This document shows, piece by piece, positions 10,937 through 21,730 of a DNA stretch of 64,000 nt (positions are counted from its first letter, which is position 1; every line of letters starts with the position of its first letter). The notes under the pieces are model-generated. The model searched no databases, had not been told where the DNA came from, and saw only the letters and a list, made by a program, of their open reading frames with translations. Origin of the DNA: Prorocentrum cordatum (taxonomy: Eukaryota > Sar > Dinophyceae > Prorocentrales > Prorocentraceae); the NCBI GenBank assembly GCA_963575745.1, contig CAUYUJ010018566.1, positions 129,357 through 193,356 on the forward strand, in the 5' to 3' direction. Made by a program: the position numbers and the translations under genes.

Positions 10937-12300
10937 GTTGCTTGGCAAGGGTTGCGCTAGGCGTCTCAAGTCAGACTATATTTGACGCGACGCTCAATCA
11001 CCCTCGTGGCAGAGTTCCCCACAGGCAGCCACGCTCAGCGCAAGGCTTCTTGAATGCGTCAGCGATGCACAACACGCAGAACCACCAGGGAGAGACGACG
11101 GGGAGCCGAGTCCAGCAGTGGCGACCTCGGGAGGCTGGCGGTGCCATCCTGAGCGCAGCGTGGCTAGCCGAATCAAGCCGCGGCGAGCGCGCCCTAAGGC
11201 ACGATTTTGAATATCCCCAGATAAAGGCTGCAAAGAGGTAGGCGTGCTGGTGGCCTTGCCTCTGCCGACGCGCCCGTGGCGCGAAGCCTCTAATTAGTTA
11301 AATAATTAAGCCGAGAAAGGCCGCCGCGGCCAAGTCTGGCCACAGGCCCCAGGTCCCTTCGAGTTCTCCGTCCTCAGTCCTGCGCGAATGGGTCTGCTGA
11401 AGGGGCCTGGACCCCCAATTCCCGGACCTGCTGGGGCGTGCCGCGTGCTGGGGAGTGCCGGGGAGTGTCCCCGCACGACTTTTTCGGAGCGGCGAGGGCC
11501 CCAAAACGGGGCCAGAGGGCCCCGAGACGCTTCCGACACGGTCCAACAGGGCCCCGTCGGCCCAAGAGCGCTCCGAAGTGCCTAAGATGGCTGAAGACGA
11601 CACAGAAAACCCCCCAGACGCCCCAGGAGAGCCCCAGGAGGCCCCCCAAGAGTGCGCCAGGAGGCCCAAAATATCGATTTCGCGTTGGTTTGGGCAGGAT
11701 GTTGGCGTTCTCGTCGTCTCCGGTCCCCGACCGACAGAGATGGCCCAGGAGGCCCCCGAGATCGCCTCAAGACGGCCCCAGAGGCCCCCCATGAGGGTCC
11801 CAAAGACAGCCCAAAGAGAGCGCCAAAGCGGCCCAAGAGGCCCACAAGACAGCCCCAAACGGCCCCAGGAGGACCCCAGGAGGGCCCCAGGAGGGGCCCA
11901 AGGAGGGGGGACACGAAGCGACAGTTCGAGCCCTCCGCGCCCCAAGATGGCTCCCGAGGCCGCCTGCAGGCCGCCACCGAGGGGCCCACCCCAAGTCCAC
12001 GGGAGGCCCTCCCTCCTCCTCCCTCCTCCTCCCTCCTCCTCCCTCCTCCTCCCTCCTCCTCCCTCCTCCTCCCCCCTCCTCCCTCCTCCTCCCTCCTCCT
12101 CCCTCCCCCTGCCCCAGAGAAGCCAAAATCAGGCCACGGGCAGCCGCAAGAGGTCCCCGAGAGGCCCAAAGGCCCCCAAAAACCGCCGCCGAGAGGTTGT
12201 CGATGGGCCTCCCAAGGAATCCCCACAGGCATCCGAGAGGTTCTGACCTACAACCCAGGCACGGTGGCGGAATGGGACAAAGGCAAGTGGGTATAAGTAG
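10937..12300 (+). repeat. 1.4-kb tandem duplication, copy 2
   Basis: Starts TTGGCAAGGGTTGCGCTAGG, again with GACGCTCAATCACCCTCG, carries CCCGGACCTGCTGGGGCGTG at 11424, and ends with ACAACCCAGGCACGG near 12250. A 9-bp array (CCCTCCTCC) at 12010-12110 is present only in this copy. Both copies sit between TA-rich microsatellites. Confidence 0.85.
12010..12110 (+). repeat. 9-bp minisatellite CCCTCCTCC
   Basis: About eleven regular copies inside the second 1.4-kb unit. Confidence 0.95.
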
Positions 12301-12319
12301 ATGGGCATGCAAAGATACG

Positions 12320-12464
12320 TTCGTGCGTACGTACGCACATACATACGTACGTACATACATACATACGTACAGACATACATGCATACAGACAGACAGACAG
12401 ACAGACAGGCAGACAGACAGACAGACAGACAGACAGACATGCATACGTACATACATACATACAT

Positions 12465-12497
<33 letters not shown>

Positions 12498-12616
12498 TAC
12501 ATACATACATACATACATACATACATACATACATACATACATGCATACATACATACATACATACATACATACATACATACATACATACATACATACATGC
12601 ATACATACATGCATAC
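12320..12616 (+). repeat. CATA/CAGA microsatellite
   Basis: Tetramer repeat: TACG/CATA, then CAGA (12385-12440), then CATA with a short CA dinucleotide run at 12480-12496. Confidence 0.95.
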
Positions 12617-12639
12617 GATACCAGAAACAAATAACTATT

Positions 12640-13575
12640 GTTTAGGGTTATAGGGCTATGGGGGTATTGGGCAAAGGGGCGATAGGGCCATAAGGCTGTA
12701 GGGCTATGGAACTAAAGGGCTATGGCGCCATAAGGCTATGGGTCTATAGGGCTATAGGGCTATAGGGCAATAGGGCTATAGGGCTGTAGGGATATAGAGT
12801 TATGGGGCTATGGGGCACTGGGGCTATGGAGCTATAGGGCTATAGGGCTATAGGGCTATGGGTATATAGGGCTATGGGGTTATAAAGCTATAGGACCATA
12901 GCGCTACAGGGCTATAGGGATATAGGGTTATGGGGCTATAGGGCTATAGGGCTATAGGCATGCATAGAGTTATGGGGCTATGGGGTTATAGGGATGTAGG
13001 ACTACAGGGCTATAAAGCTATAAGGCTACAGGGCTATAGGGCCATAGGGCTATAGGGAAAAAAAGGTTGTAGGGCTACAGGGCTAAAGGGCTATTGGGCT
13101 ACAGGGCTATAAAGCTATAGTGCTATGGGGCTATAGGGCTATAGGGCCATAGGGCTATAAGGCTCTAGTGCTGTAGGGCTGTAGGGCTATAGGGCTTCAG
13201 GGCTATAGGGCTATAGGGCTATAGGGCTATAGGGCTATATGGCTATGAGGATATGAGGCTATGGGGCTATAGGGCTATGGGGCTATAGGGCTATAGGGCT
13301 ATAGGACTATAGGGCTATAGGGCTATTGGGCTATGGAGCTACAGGGCTAGAAGGCTATAGGGCTATAGGGCTATAGGGCTATAGGGCTATAGGCGTATAG
13401 GGCTATAGAGCTATGGGGCTCTAGGGCGGTAGGTCTATAGGGCTGTAAGGCTATAAGGCTACGGGGCTATAGGGCTATTGGGCTATAGGGTTAGAAGGCT
13501 ATTGGGCTATGGGTCTGTAGGGCTATAAGGCTATGGGCTATAGGGCTATATGGCTACAGGGCTATAGGTCTATAA
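12640..13575 (+). repeat. 8-bp array GGGCTATA, about 110 copies
   Basis: Runs of GGGCTATA with frequent one-base changes and small phase slips across ~930 bp. Each unit holds TAGGG. The first unit reads TTTAGGG once. No open frame is conserved. Confidence 0.95.
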
Positions 13576-13668
13576 GGCACCAGGGCACCCGGGCACCCGG
13601 GCACCTGGGCACCCGAGCACCCGGGCACCTGGACACCCGGGCACCCGGGCACCCGGGCACCCAGGCGG
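13576..13668 (+). repeat. 8-bp array CACCCGGG
   Basis: Eleven consecutive 8-base units (CACCAGGG, CACCCGGG, CACCTGGG and so on) starting directly where the GGGCTATA array ends. Confidence 0.9.
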
Positions 13669-13749
13669 ACCGCGGAAATCGGCGGCAAAGCTTACCTAAC
13701 CAGATGAATTCGCCAGGACCCCTACAGAGGCAAGCTCTGATTGGGGAAC

Positions 13750-14065
13750 ATGCATACATGCATGCATACATAGATACATACATACAGATGTGCATACATG
13801 CATGCGTACATATATAACGTAGATGCATACCTATATATAACTATACATATGTGCATATATATATACATATATATATGTGTGTGCACGTACACAACGCAAG
13901 TATGGCATGTGTACTTATGCGATGTACAAGTGCTTCTATATGAACATAATCAATGCGTGTATGGCATCAGTGTATGTATATACATGGATACCTACAACTA
14001 TCTGTATATACATATATGTATATATATATATGTATATACACATACGTAGATATATACATACATCA
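13750..14065. repeat. ATAC/TATA-rich microsatellite
   Basis: Mixed CATA and TATG tetramers with TA runs, then a sharp return to GC-rich DNA at 14080. Confidence 0.85.
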
Positions 14066-14164
14066 AGACACTAGAAACATCGACGCGCGCGCCCAGCGCG
14101 GGCTCGAGATCTAATATCTGGAAGCCTCGTGCGTCGTGGAAAACTAGTGTAAGTACAATCGCCC

Positions 14165-14475
14165 AGGAAGGTTCATCGGGCTGTTTGGGGCGTCTCCCGG
14201 CCTGCCTCGGGGCTCTTCGGGGGCCGTTTTCTTTGGGATATCTTGGACCGTCTAAGCCGTCTGAGGAGTCTCTTGGGGTTGCCTGGGGATTGTTGCAACA
14301 TTTCTTGGGCCGGTTACGGGCCCTGTTCTGCCCTCTTGAGCCTTGCCGGAGGACGTCTTGGGGCGTCTGGAGGCTCTCTTGGGCAATATTGGGCCTCTCT
14401 TGGGCCGGCTTGGGCTGCGCTTGGGGCCCTTCTGGGCGATCTTGGGGCAATATTGGAAACCTCTTGGGCTGCATG
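14165..14475 (-). repeat. CCAAGAGG-type tract, reversed
   Basis: CTCTTGGGC and CTTGGGGCGTC words on the plus strand are the complement of the family at 9.7-12.2 kb, so this tract is inverted relative to it. Confidence 0.7.
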
Positions 14476-14539
14476 GATCGCTCGGACGACAAAAAAAATA
14501 GTATCCGAAAACCAAACAGAGCCTTCGAAGAACATTCAT

Positions 14540-14722
14540 GGCGTGTGGCGCGGACGCCAAACGTCGGCGCCCGCCCACTGAGACCGTAGGTAGAGATCCC
14601 TCTGGGGCCATGAAACGTATGAGGGTGTGCTGGCTTGGGGGCTGTGATGCCATACGTCGCCGCCCCGTGAGACCGCAGGTGGGCCTCTCCATGGGGCCAC
14701 GAAACGTGTGAGCGCTGCGCCG
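14540..14722 (+). repeat. Two units related to the 89-bp satellite
   Basis: GGGGCCATGAAACGTATGAG (14605) and GGGGCCACGAAACGTGTGAG (14693) match the satellite word GGGGCCACGAACCGTGTGAG at 53.5-54.4 kb, spaced 88 bases. Confidence 0.75.
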
Positions 14723-14854
14723 AAATTCACATCCGGAGAGCAGAGGGAGGAGGGAGGGAAGAGGAGAAGCGCGCTCTAATCACACGAGGAGAAGGAGAAG
14801 GAGAAGGAGATGAGATTCTAAACGAGGGTCCAACTCACACATGATAATGGTTGA

Positions 14855-15480
14855 GAATAGAAGGCTCCGAGCTTGCGGGTCGGGGGGGCGCGGGGAATAG
14901 GACCGGGGGGGGGGCTGGGAGGCGGGGGGCGGCCAGGCACCACGGAGCTCCGAAGGAGCCAGGGAAGGGGCCAGGCGACGAGGACAAACAACCAACGACG
15001 ATGACCACGAAACAAAACAAAAAACAAAAAAAAACAAAAAATGGCTCCGAGCTCTGGAGCACAGCTGCGCAAAGAACTCCAGGCTAAGGGGGTGCCCGCG
15101 GGAGGGGGAGTGGGAAGGGGGGCGGAGAGGGCTAGGAGGCCAGGGGGTCCAGGGGGCCAGAATCAGGGAGCCCCGCGGGGGGACCGAGTGAGGGGCAAGG
15201 AGAGGGGGATGAACCACGAACGACGACGACCACGAAATGAAGGGCTCCAAGCCCTAGAACACAGCTGCGCGAGAGAGTCAAGGGCTCCGAGCTCCAGAAC
15301 ACAGCGACGCGAGAAAGTAAAGGGCTCCAGGGCCAGGGCTTCAAGGGGGAAGTTCCAGGGCCAGTAGGAGCAAGGGCACGGGCTAGGGCCAGGGCGAGGG
15401 GCCAGGGCCCACGGGGAGGGGCCAGTCAATACCAGGGGGAGGGGGGCGACGGGCGACGAGGACGAACGACGACGAATGAA
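14855..15480. repeat. Diverged tandem repeat with GGGCTCCGAGCTC
   Basis: GGCTCCGAGCT plus ACACAGCTGCGCGAGA-like words recur near 14868, 15043, 15241 and 15280, with CGACGACGACCACGAAA between. Units are about 40-200 bp, irregular. Confidence 0.6.
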
Positions 15481-15870
15481 GGAAACAAAACGAAACCAAG
15501 ATGCACGCGTGCCCTCGCTCTTGCAAGAGGAAGCGGCGAGAGACAGGAGGAGCAGTGTGAGGAGACAGGGGAATGGCGGGACGGGGGTGCGACAAACTAA
15601 AGGAACAACGACGGCAGTAAAGAGCTCCGGTCTCTACAGCACAAATGCGTGAGATTATCAAAAATTATCAAGGAAACCCTGGGGGCCCCCGTCGAACACC
15701 GCTGAGGCTCCTGGACGCCCTCACGGGGCTCCTTGAAACTTAGGGGGCATCTGCAAGCCCCGCTGAAGATCCATCCCAGCTCCTCCAACATCTTTCAGGA
15801 GAAAGCCGGAAGCGCTCTGGCGCGCGTCCTCGAAGACTCGCGCCCTTCTCTATTTCCCCCTTGTCCTCAG
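15481..15870. other. Unique sequence, no gene recognised
   Basis: One further GAGCTCCGGTCTC word at 15618 links it to the preceding array. No protein family is seen. Confidence 0.4.
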
Positions 15871-15871
15871 T

Positions 15872-15960
15872 ATCTTCCTCCTCCTCCTCCTCCCCTCCTC
15901 CTCCTCCTCCTCCTCCTCCTCCTCCTCTTCCTCCTCCTCCTCCTCCTCCTCCTCCTCTCC
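15872..15960 (+). repeat. CCT microsatellite
   Basis: CCT run with CTTC interruptions. Confidence 0.95.
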
Positions 15961-16323
15961 GTTTCCCCCGCGCGCGTAGAAGGGACGGGGAGGAGGGCGC
16001 GGAGGGCGGTTACCCAGACGTCCGACGTCCTCCTGTCTACAGTCCGCGTAGCTCTGGAGCTTGACCCCATCTTCGGCCTGCAATTTATACCGCGGGCCGT
16101 TTTCGTGGACCAGAGCCCCCAATGAGCCTCGAAAGAGGCATCCAGAGGCTCAACAAGATCCAAAAACGTCTGGAGACCATCGTGGAGAAGAAGAGGACGA
16201 CAACGACGAGGAGGATTCCAAAGTTCTGGAAGGAAAAAAACGACAAACAAGCAAAAAAACGACGTCGTGATGGCTCCGCGGAGCGGGGAGGCCCGGGACG
16301 CTTGCGGGCCCGGAGAGGGGCAC

Positions 16324-16460
16324 CTTCTGCTGCCTCTTCTGCTCGAGCCGCTGCTGCTGCACGGTGGAGTGGGCGTACAGCCTCTCGTGCACGGGCACGT
16401 TGCTCGGCGGGCTGCCTTCTGGGCCGGCGCGTCCCCCCCCGAACACCCTGCGTCGCATTT
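16324..16460 (-). CDS. Possible partial exon (VHERLY-type coiled protein)
   Basis: A minus-strand frame reads NVPVHERLYAHSTVQQQRL followed by EQKRQQK. The 'vHERLY' start of a Gln/Glu/Arg-rich helix is common in protist proteins with low-complexity helices (established knowledge, general). Directly after it lies AAG|GTGCCC, a plausible splice donor, so the exon would end at 16324. The 5' limit is unclear because the frame upstream turns Arg-rich and then enters a GGA repeat. No domain, start codon or neighbour supports a function, and the fragment could also be a relic. Confidence 0.3.
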
Positions 16461-16554
16461 TTCTGTTGCGTCGGCAGCTGGGCAGGGGACGTCTGCGCTG
16501 GCGGTGGGATGCCTGAATGAAGATACCGTTAGAGCGAATTGTGCCTCCGTGCAG

Positions 16555-16635
16555 GAGGAAGAGGAGGAGGAGGAGGAGGAGGAGGAGGAGGAGGAGGAAG
16601 AGGAGGAGGAGGAGGAGGAGGAGAGGGGGGAGGCG
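16555..16635 (+). repeat. GGA microsatellite
   Basis: About 25 GGA triplets with two GAA interruptions. Confidence 0.95.
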
Positions 16636-17337
16636 CGGCCGAAAAAGCGGCGCGCGGAGCGAGCGGCTCAGGGGCGGACGGCTCGCCCCGCGTCGCAAGA
16701 CAGTCGAGAGGGCCCGCGCTTCCCGGGTTCTCCTCGGCCTCCGCAGGCCCGCTTGCGGGCCTGCGGAGGCCCCGAACCAGCGCCTCCGCAGGTGGCTCGC
16801 CGGGCGGTCTTCGGGGCAGGGGCTGCCCCCCCTTGCACTGCAGGATCGGGAGGTCGGGAGGCGGCGGGCTGGGGAGGGCACGCCAGCTTCGGCGGGAAAT
16901 GGAGTCGAAGTGAAAAACGTCCGCCAGGGCGAGCTGCATCGGCGCGGAGACGAAATCGAATCGGGTCGGCTGCTGCAGGAGGGACGACAGGCGCCGTGCG
17001 AGCATCGGGCCGCATTGGAGCGTCGGACGAGTTGTCCAAACCGAGTCAGCTCGAATCCGATCTGTCGAATCGACGTGAGCCCCGCCCCGACCAGGCTTCG
17101 TCACGGAACAAATCGGGACGGCCAGCAGTTCCGAGTTCCTTGGCCTCTGAAGGCCCGCTACTGCGGCGCCACGGACAAGCGAACGACCCAGGACAGAAAG
17201 AAAGCAGCGCCAGGGAAGGGGTCGAGAATCTCGGGGTGGGGGGGAGGGCAACGTCATAAAATCGTGACGTCGGAGAGGATGGTCTTCCAATCCTTCCCAT
17301 GGTCCTTAGTCCGAATTACTATACACTCCGACGCTGT
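16636..17337. other. GC-rich region without a supported gene
   Basis: GAGGCCCGCTTGCGGGCCTG near 16738-16765 contains a short inverted repeat. Frames are open on both strands but match nothing recognisable. Confidence 0.4.
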
Positions 17338-17475
17338 CTAGCCGGCTGGTAACCCGTCAATCTGGGCCCTTTCCTCCTGTGCGCAACCCATCTGCACCAC
17401 GTGACCTGAAAAATCGGCCAAATCCTTGCAGGAAAACGGCATGACCATGAACGCGGTTTGAAGCTGAATGGGGTG
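17338..17475 (-). CDS. Possible C-terminal exon, unrecognised
   Basis: A minus-strand frame ending at 17338 has a balanced composition (IQLQTAFMVMPFSCKDLADF, then SGHVVQMGCAQEERAQIDG). No start, no clear acceptor and no family match. It is listed because it differs from the Arg/Pro/Ala-rich background frames around it. Confidence 0.2.
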   Translation of the reverse strand, partial: HPIQLQTAFMVMPFSCKDLADFSGHVVQMGCAQEERAQIDGLPAG

Positions 17476-17584
17476 TTCGCGCGTTGCACGATTCACAGGA
17501 GAGATTTCGGTCGTGGGAGGACTAGGTGGGAGGAGGGGGACGCAGGTCACCTCCTCGTTTGCCCCCCACGCTTGGGAGAGCCTT

Positions 17585-17925
17585 GAACGTCTGCGGGCCC
17601 TGTGTCGTCTGCGGGCGCCATCTCTGCAGGCAATTGCACGTCTGCGGGCCCTGTCTCGTCTACGGGCCGACACCTCAAGACCTGCCACGTCTGCGGGCGC
17701 CATCTCTTCCCTCGTCTCGGAGCTGTACACGGACACCGTCACGACGTCCACGGACGCGAGCTCGACAGCGGCGGGGGGCATACACGAACACGGCACCGCA
17801 CGCAGCAGCTCCGCTAATTCGAAGTCGCCTACCTTTTCATCGGCCAAGTCCCAGCCCGGCCAGGCCCCGACCAGGCCTCGGCAAGGCCCCAGCCAGGCCA
17901 GGCCCCAACCCACCTCTCCACGCAA
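17585..17925. repeat. Short tandem repeats CGTCTGCGGGC and CCAGGCC
   Basis: CGTCTGCGGGCCCTGT/CGCCAT words recur at 17589, 17606, 17640 and 17690. A second array of CCAGGCCCCGACCAGGCC type lies at 17855-17925. Confidence 0.6.
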
Positions 17926-18344
17926 GCTGTCCGGCCAGGCCATCGTCGAACCCACGTCCCACATCACGAAACAGTGGAGGCCCCGATCCGCGTCGGCCGC
18001 GTCGGGGACAGCGGCAGGCTGGCGGCCCAGTGGCCGCGTCCGCGCCGCCTCTGAGGGCGGCCTGCAGGGGGCTGGTCGCTCCCCGCGCTGGCCGAAGCGA
18101 CCGCCTAAAGCCACAGCGCCCGCCCGCACACGGCGCAACGCTCGATTCGGCCGCCGCCCTGCCCGCAGACAACCTCTCCACGGTCGGGGGGCCGAGGCTT
18201 CCTGCCTGGGGCAGGCAAGCGGGCAGCCTCGGCACGCACCCGAGGCCCGCCAAAACGCCTGCGGGAGGCGCGCAGGGTTCGCGGGACGGTTTCTGGATTG
18301 GAAGACATGAATCACCTACGTATCAGATCATGCTCATTATGTTC

Positions 18345-18850
18345 CCATCCACCACCACCATCACCACCGTCACCATTATCACCACCACAACCACCACCAC
18401 CACCATCATCACCATCGCGACCATCATCATCATCCGCACCATCAGATTATCACCCTCATCATCAGCATCAGAAGCATCATCATCACCATCAGCATGATCA
18501 CCAGCATCAGGATCATCAGTTTCATCATCATCTTCATCAGCAGCAGCATCATCAGCAGCATCATCATCGTACTCCTCATCATTGCCACCCGTCACTGCCA
18601 TCATCTGCATCAACAGAAGCAGCATAACCGTCCTCCTGATTTTCCACTGCATCAGCAGCATCAGCATCCGCAACAAAAACCACCAGTAGCAGCAGCGACA
18701 GTCGCAGCATCAGCACCAGCACCAGCATAATAATCACCATCAACATCATCACCTTCATCAGCAACAGCAACAGCATCATCAGCAGCAACACCGTTATCAC
18801 CATCAGCAGCAGCACCCTCGCCATCACCATCATCATCATCCGCATCATTG
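18345..18850 (+). repeat. CAT/CAC/CAG triplet array, left of the DIRS element
   Basis: Triplet repeat dominated by CAT, with ACC at its start and CAG further in. It stops at 18850, where non-repetitive sequence of the retroelement begins. Confidence 0.9.
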
Positions 18851-19049
18851 GTTGTATCACCACAGAGAGCACTCCACCTGTTCCAACCTCACAGTCTTTG
18901 CTACGCGCGAGACGTGCGTCTTGCCCTTGATGCGTTGATGATACAGTCACCCGACACACTGTACATCCGAAACGACCTGCCCAAGCTGCTAGACACGCAA
19001 GTCGGCCGTCTGCTGGCACGCGAGCGAATGACAGGACGGCGGCGCCCAC

Positions 19050-19914
19050 TTAAAGGCAGCGAAACATTGATTCTGCATTGTCCCAGCGCCCACGGCACTG
19101 CAGCAATAGCAAGCCCAGCTTCTGAAACAAGCAGACACGATGGATTGCCCCGCCTCCTCGCGGCGACCCAGGCGCGCGCAATGAGTCGCTGATGCCGACG
19201 AACCCCTTGAGGTAAATGAACCTCTGGGTCAGCCCACGCAGCTGCCCTCGGCGCCGCAGGGGGAAGTGGCCGAAGACGCGCGCGATCAAGTTCAGCAGCG
19301 CAGGATTGTCGATCAGGACATTCAATTTTAACCGACGGTCTGATGTCCTAGAGAAGCACAGCACGAGCACGCCTGCGTTGACGTCGCCCACCAGGCCCCC
19401 AGGCAGGACAAGATGTTCCCGGCGGGAATTCGCGACCCCGCTGGGCCGCAACAGCAGGTGGAGGGGGGGGCCACGCAGCCGTCCAATCCCATTCCTGTGC
19501 TTGGGCAGCCACAGCCAAGGCCGGGAGCACAGGCATGGGCACGCGCATCTCGACAAGCTCCAACTTGCGCCAGCGAGCCACCACGGCCCACGCATGGCGC
19601 AGTTGGCCGCGGGTCTGCGGCCAGCGGAACTGGACGCCAGCAGCGGCCGCAAACCCCCAGGAGCACGGCGCCTTCGAATCGCACAAGTACTGAGTGTAGG
19701 CGACGAGGGTGGCTTTGAGCAGCCCGATGCCACGCGCGACATCGCCGGGGCGGGGCAGGCCGTGACCCTGGAGCCATCGGCCCCACTTGTCGACTATGCC
19801 GATGCACCGACGGGCACTCGCAGGCTTGACTGTCACTCGGAGGTCGCGCCTGGCCCGCAAGGATGTCCGGCGTCGAAGCGCGCCTCGGCGCCCGGGGGGC
19901 CTGGGAGCGCCCAC
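19050..19914 (-). pseudogene. Tyrosine recombinase of the DIRS-like element
   Basis: Two overlapping minus-strand frames make up the domain. The first (19914-19348) has an N-terminal core-binding region, VTVKPASARRCIGIVDKWGR, then LRHAWAVVARWRKLE with RVPMPVLPALAVA, as in protist YR elements. The second (19742-19050) has LLRPSG, then LNVLIDNPALLNLIARVFG, then SLRAPGSPRGGGA, and ends QCRGRWDNAESMFRCL. The last motif matches 'RGRW..(S/T)..(S)V.RY' where the nucleophilic Tyr should be; here the codon is TGC (Cys). A frameshift separates the halves. The protein would have joined element ends to the target. Confidence 0.75.
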
Positions 19915-20382
19915 TAAAACACTGCCAAGGCTGCCCCCGCGCCCACAGGGCGCCCGCGTGGTCGAGGGCCTTCACGAAACCCGGCCCAGCCGCCACGCAT
20001 TCGTTGCCGTAGCCCCCACGGCCGCGGGCGCGCCCGGGAGGACCGCGAACGCAAAATCATCGAATCGCGAGAAGGTCCCGTAGGGCGGCCGCAGAGCGGA
20101 CGCCAGCGGCCCGGTTGAAATGACGAGCTCGATCTCTCGGGCGCGCACACGCCGGGGTCGGCGAGATCCTCGGAGGGGCCCCCGCTGCACGCCGCGGCTG
20201 ATGACGATTCACCCGCGGCGCTCCAGGGCTGCACTCAGGGGGGCCCTCGGCACGCTGAGGCGGCACGCTGAAGGCGTCATATAAGACAAGGTGTCGGCGC
20301 CCAATGACTGCACGATGCACGCGCACAGCCCCGCCCCAGTGCATCTCTGTGGCGAGGACGCGGTCTGGCCCCACGCACCTCA

Positions 20383-20709
20383 TCACCGCTTGTTGGGCCA
20401 TTTGCAGGATCGCGGGCACTTCGCACCCAGGAGGGGAGGAGGGAACACTGCGAACAGCATAATCGGGGGAGTCATGGCGAAGATCCTGTTGGGGATCCTG
20501 CTGGACGATCGCCCTCGGACAGCAACGCGATGTTCAACCTGTGAGACTGCGAAAACTGGAATGCGCTTACCATGTATGTCGAGGTCATTGACCGCCTGCT
20601 TGACCAGCGACGCGAGGGCGATGGCCTCCCGCGCGCTCATATGGCGCCGCCCCGTAAACCTACTGCCAAGCATAATGGCGAACTCCCCGGACCCTATCCA
20701 GGAAAGCAA
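20383..20709 (-). pseudogene. RNase H domain of the DIRS-like element
   Basis: The frame shows SRFTGRRHMSAREAIALASL (the 'rwHIn.lE..Al' helix with the catalytic Glu), then GKRIPVFAVSQVEHRVAV and RGRSSSRIPNRIF, matching 'v..DS.vvlga..KGRSSS'. The Asp expected before Ser in the second motif is Val here, which would remove a metal-binding residue. In an active element this enzyme removes the RNA template. It lies between the RT connection domain and the recombinase, as in DIRS elements. Confidence 0.7.
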
Positions 20710-20904
20710 TTAGGGATCACCACGCACCCCCCCACCCCACCCCCACCACCAAAGACATCGAGAGGCTCGTCGGGGACGCGGGGCCCGAGGAGCTCGCGCC
20801 CAAAACTGGGCCGCCGCCTCCACGTTGAGCGGCGCCGCAGCGACTCCGCCGACGAAGAAGGCAGCGCCCGAGCCGAAGACCTACTCATTCACCGTCGAGT
20901 CAAG

Positions 20905-21730
20905 CTAGCTTCTGAACAACGGGAAAAGAAAAAACAATCCAATCAGCACGTCAATCACCTCATTCGGCAGCCGTCGCCGCGCTGCGGGGCCTACCCCAGG
21001 CACGCGAAACCACGCGTAGAGCATGTCCACGAGGCACACGGCGGCCCGGCGCAACATCCGGCGGCGAGCCCAACACCCGACAAGCCTCTTCACGACAGCG
21101 ACCGATGCGGCGCCGACGAGGGCGACGCACGCGGTGATCACGCCGAGCCGCTTGACTCCCACGACCTCTCCGCCCCCGTCGAATCCCCCCGAAGAGATCT
21201 CGACCCCCCGAGACGACGGCCCGCGGCTGATGCAGAGTCGATATCTCCTCCTGTCTCTCGACGCCCACCCGATCGCACGCCCGGCGCCATCGCTGGACGC
21301 GCTGGGGAGTCGCCCGTCGGATCGGGTCGCGTCAGAGCCATCACAGAGCCCGACGACCACGCGGCCATCGGCATAGACAACTTCCCCGACTCGATCCGCG
21401 GGAGGGCCCCGACCGTAGGCGGGCCACCCCAGTCCCAGAGACATCCCGCGCACCGCAGGCACTGCTGATGCCCGACCTGGGTCGCCCTCGAAGCCTTCCA
21501 GCCCCCCATGGCAGGAGCGGCCAGGGCCAGCGCGACCTCGTCGCGGCCTCGCCAGCAGAGGTAGTCCACCTCGCAGGAGACCCGCTACTCTAGCAGCTCG
21601 GTGACCCCGGGGTCATAGCCAAGAAGGGTCTCCTAGACCTGGGAGCATGGCCACTGCAGGAGGCAATGAAAGTCCCCAGCATCATCCGCGGAGATCGACG
21701 GGCACCTGCCCCGCGGGAGGGACAGCTCCG
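20905..21730 (-). pseudogene. Reverse transcriptase of the DIRS-like element
   Basis: Pieces of one RT lie in successive minus-strand frames: DDAGDFHCLLQWP (about 21690-21650; family 'sDlsDFyh.f.vP'), LAAPAMGGWKASRATQVGHQ (about 21510-21450; 'tlaMGD.nAve.aq.aH'), then GEVVYADGRVVVGLCD (about 21385-21340; 'GvyIDDh.vv'), and the thumb/connection stretch VKRLVGCWARRRMLRR plus VDMLYAWFR (about 21070-20990). The catalytic YxDD box reads YADG (21364-21375), so the second Asp is lost. At least two frameshifts are needed. Similarity is judged from remembered family patterns, not from a search. Confidence 0.65.

Noticed and set aside
12640-13575. Canonical telomere
   Set aside because: Only one exact TTTAGGG is present; the unit is 8 bases and the array lies in the middle of the window. 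Kept only as telomere-like.
16555-16635. Acidic protein domain (poly-Glu)
   Set aside because: The Glu run is a GGA microsatellite with no conserved flanks.
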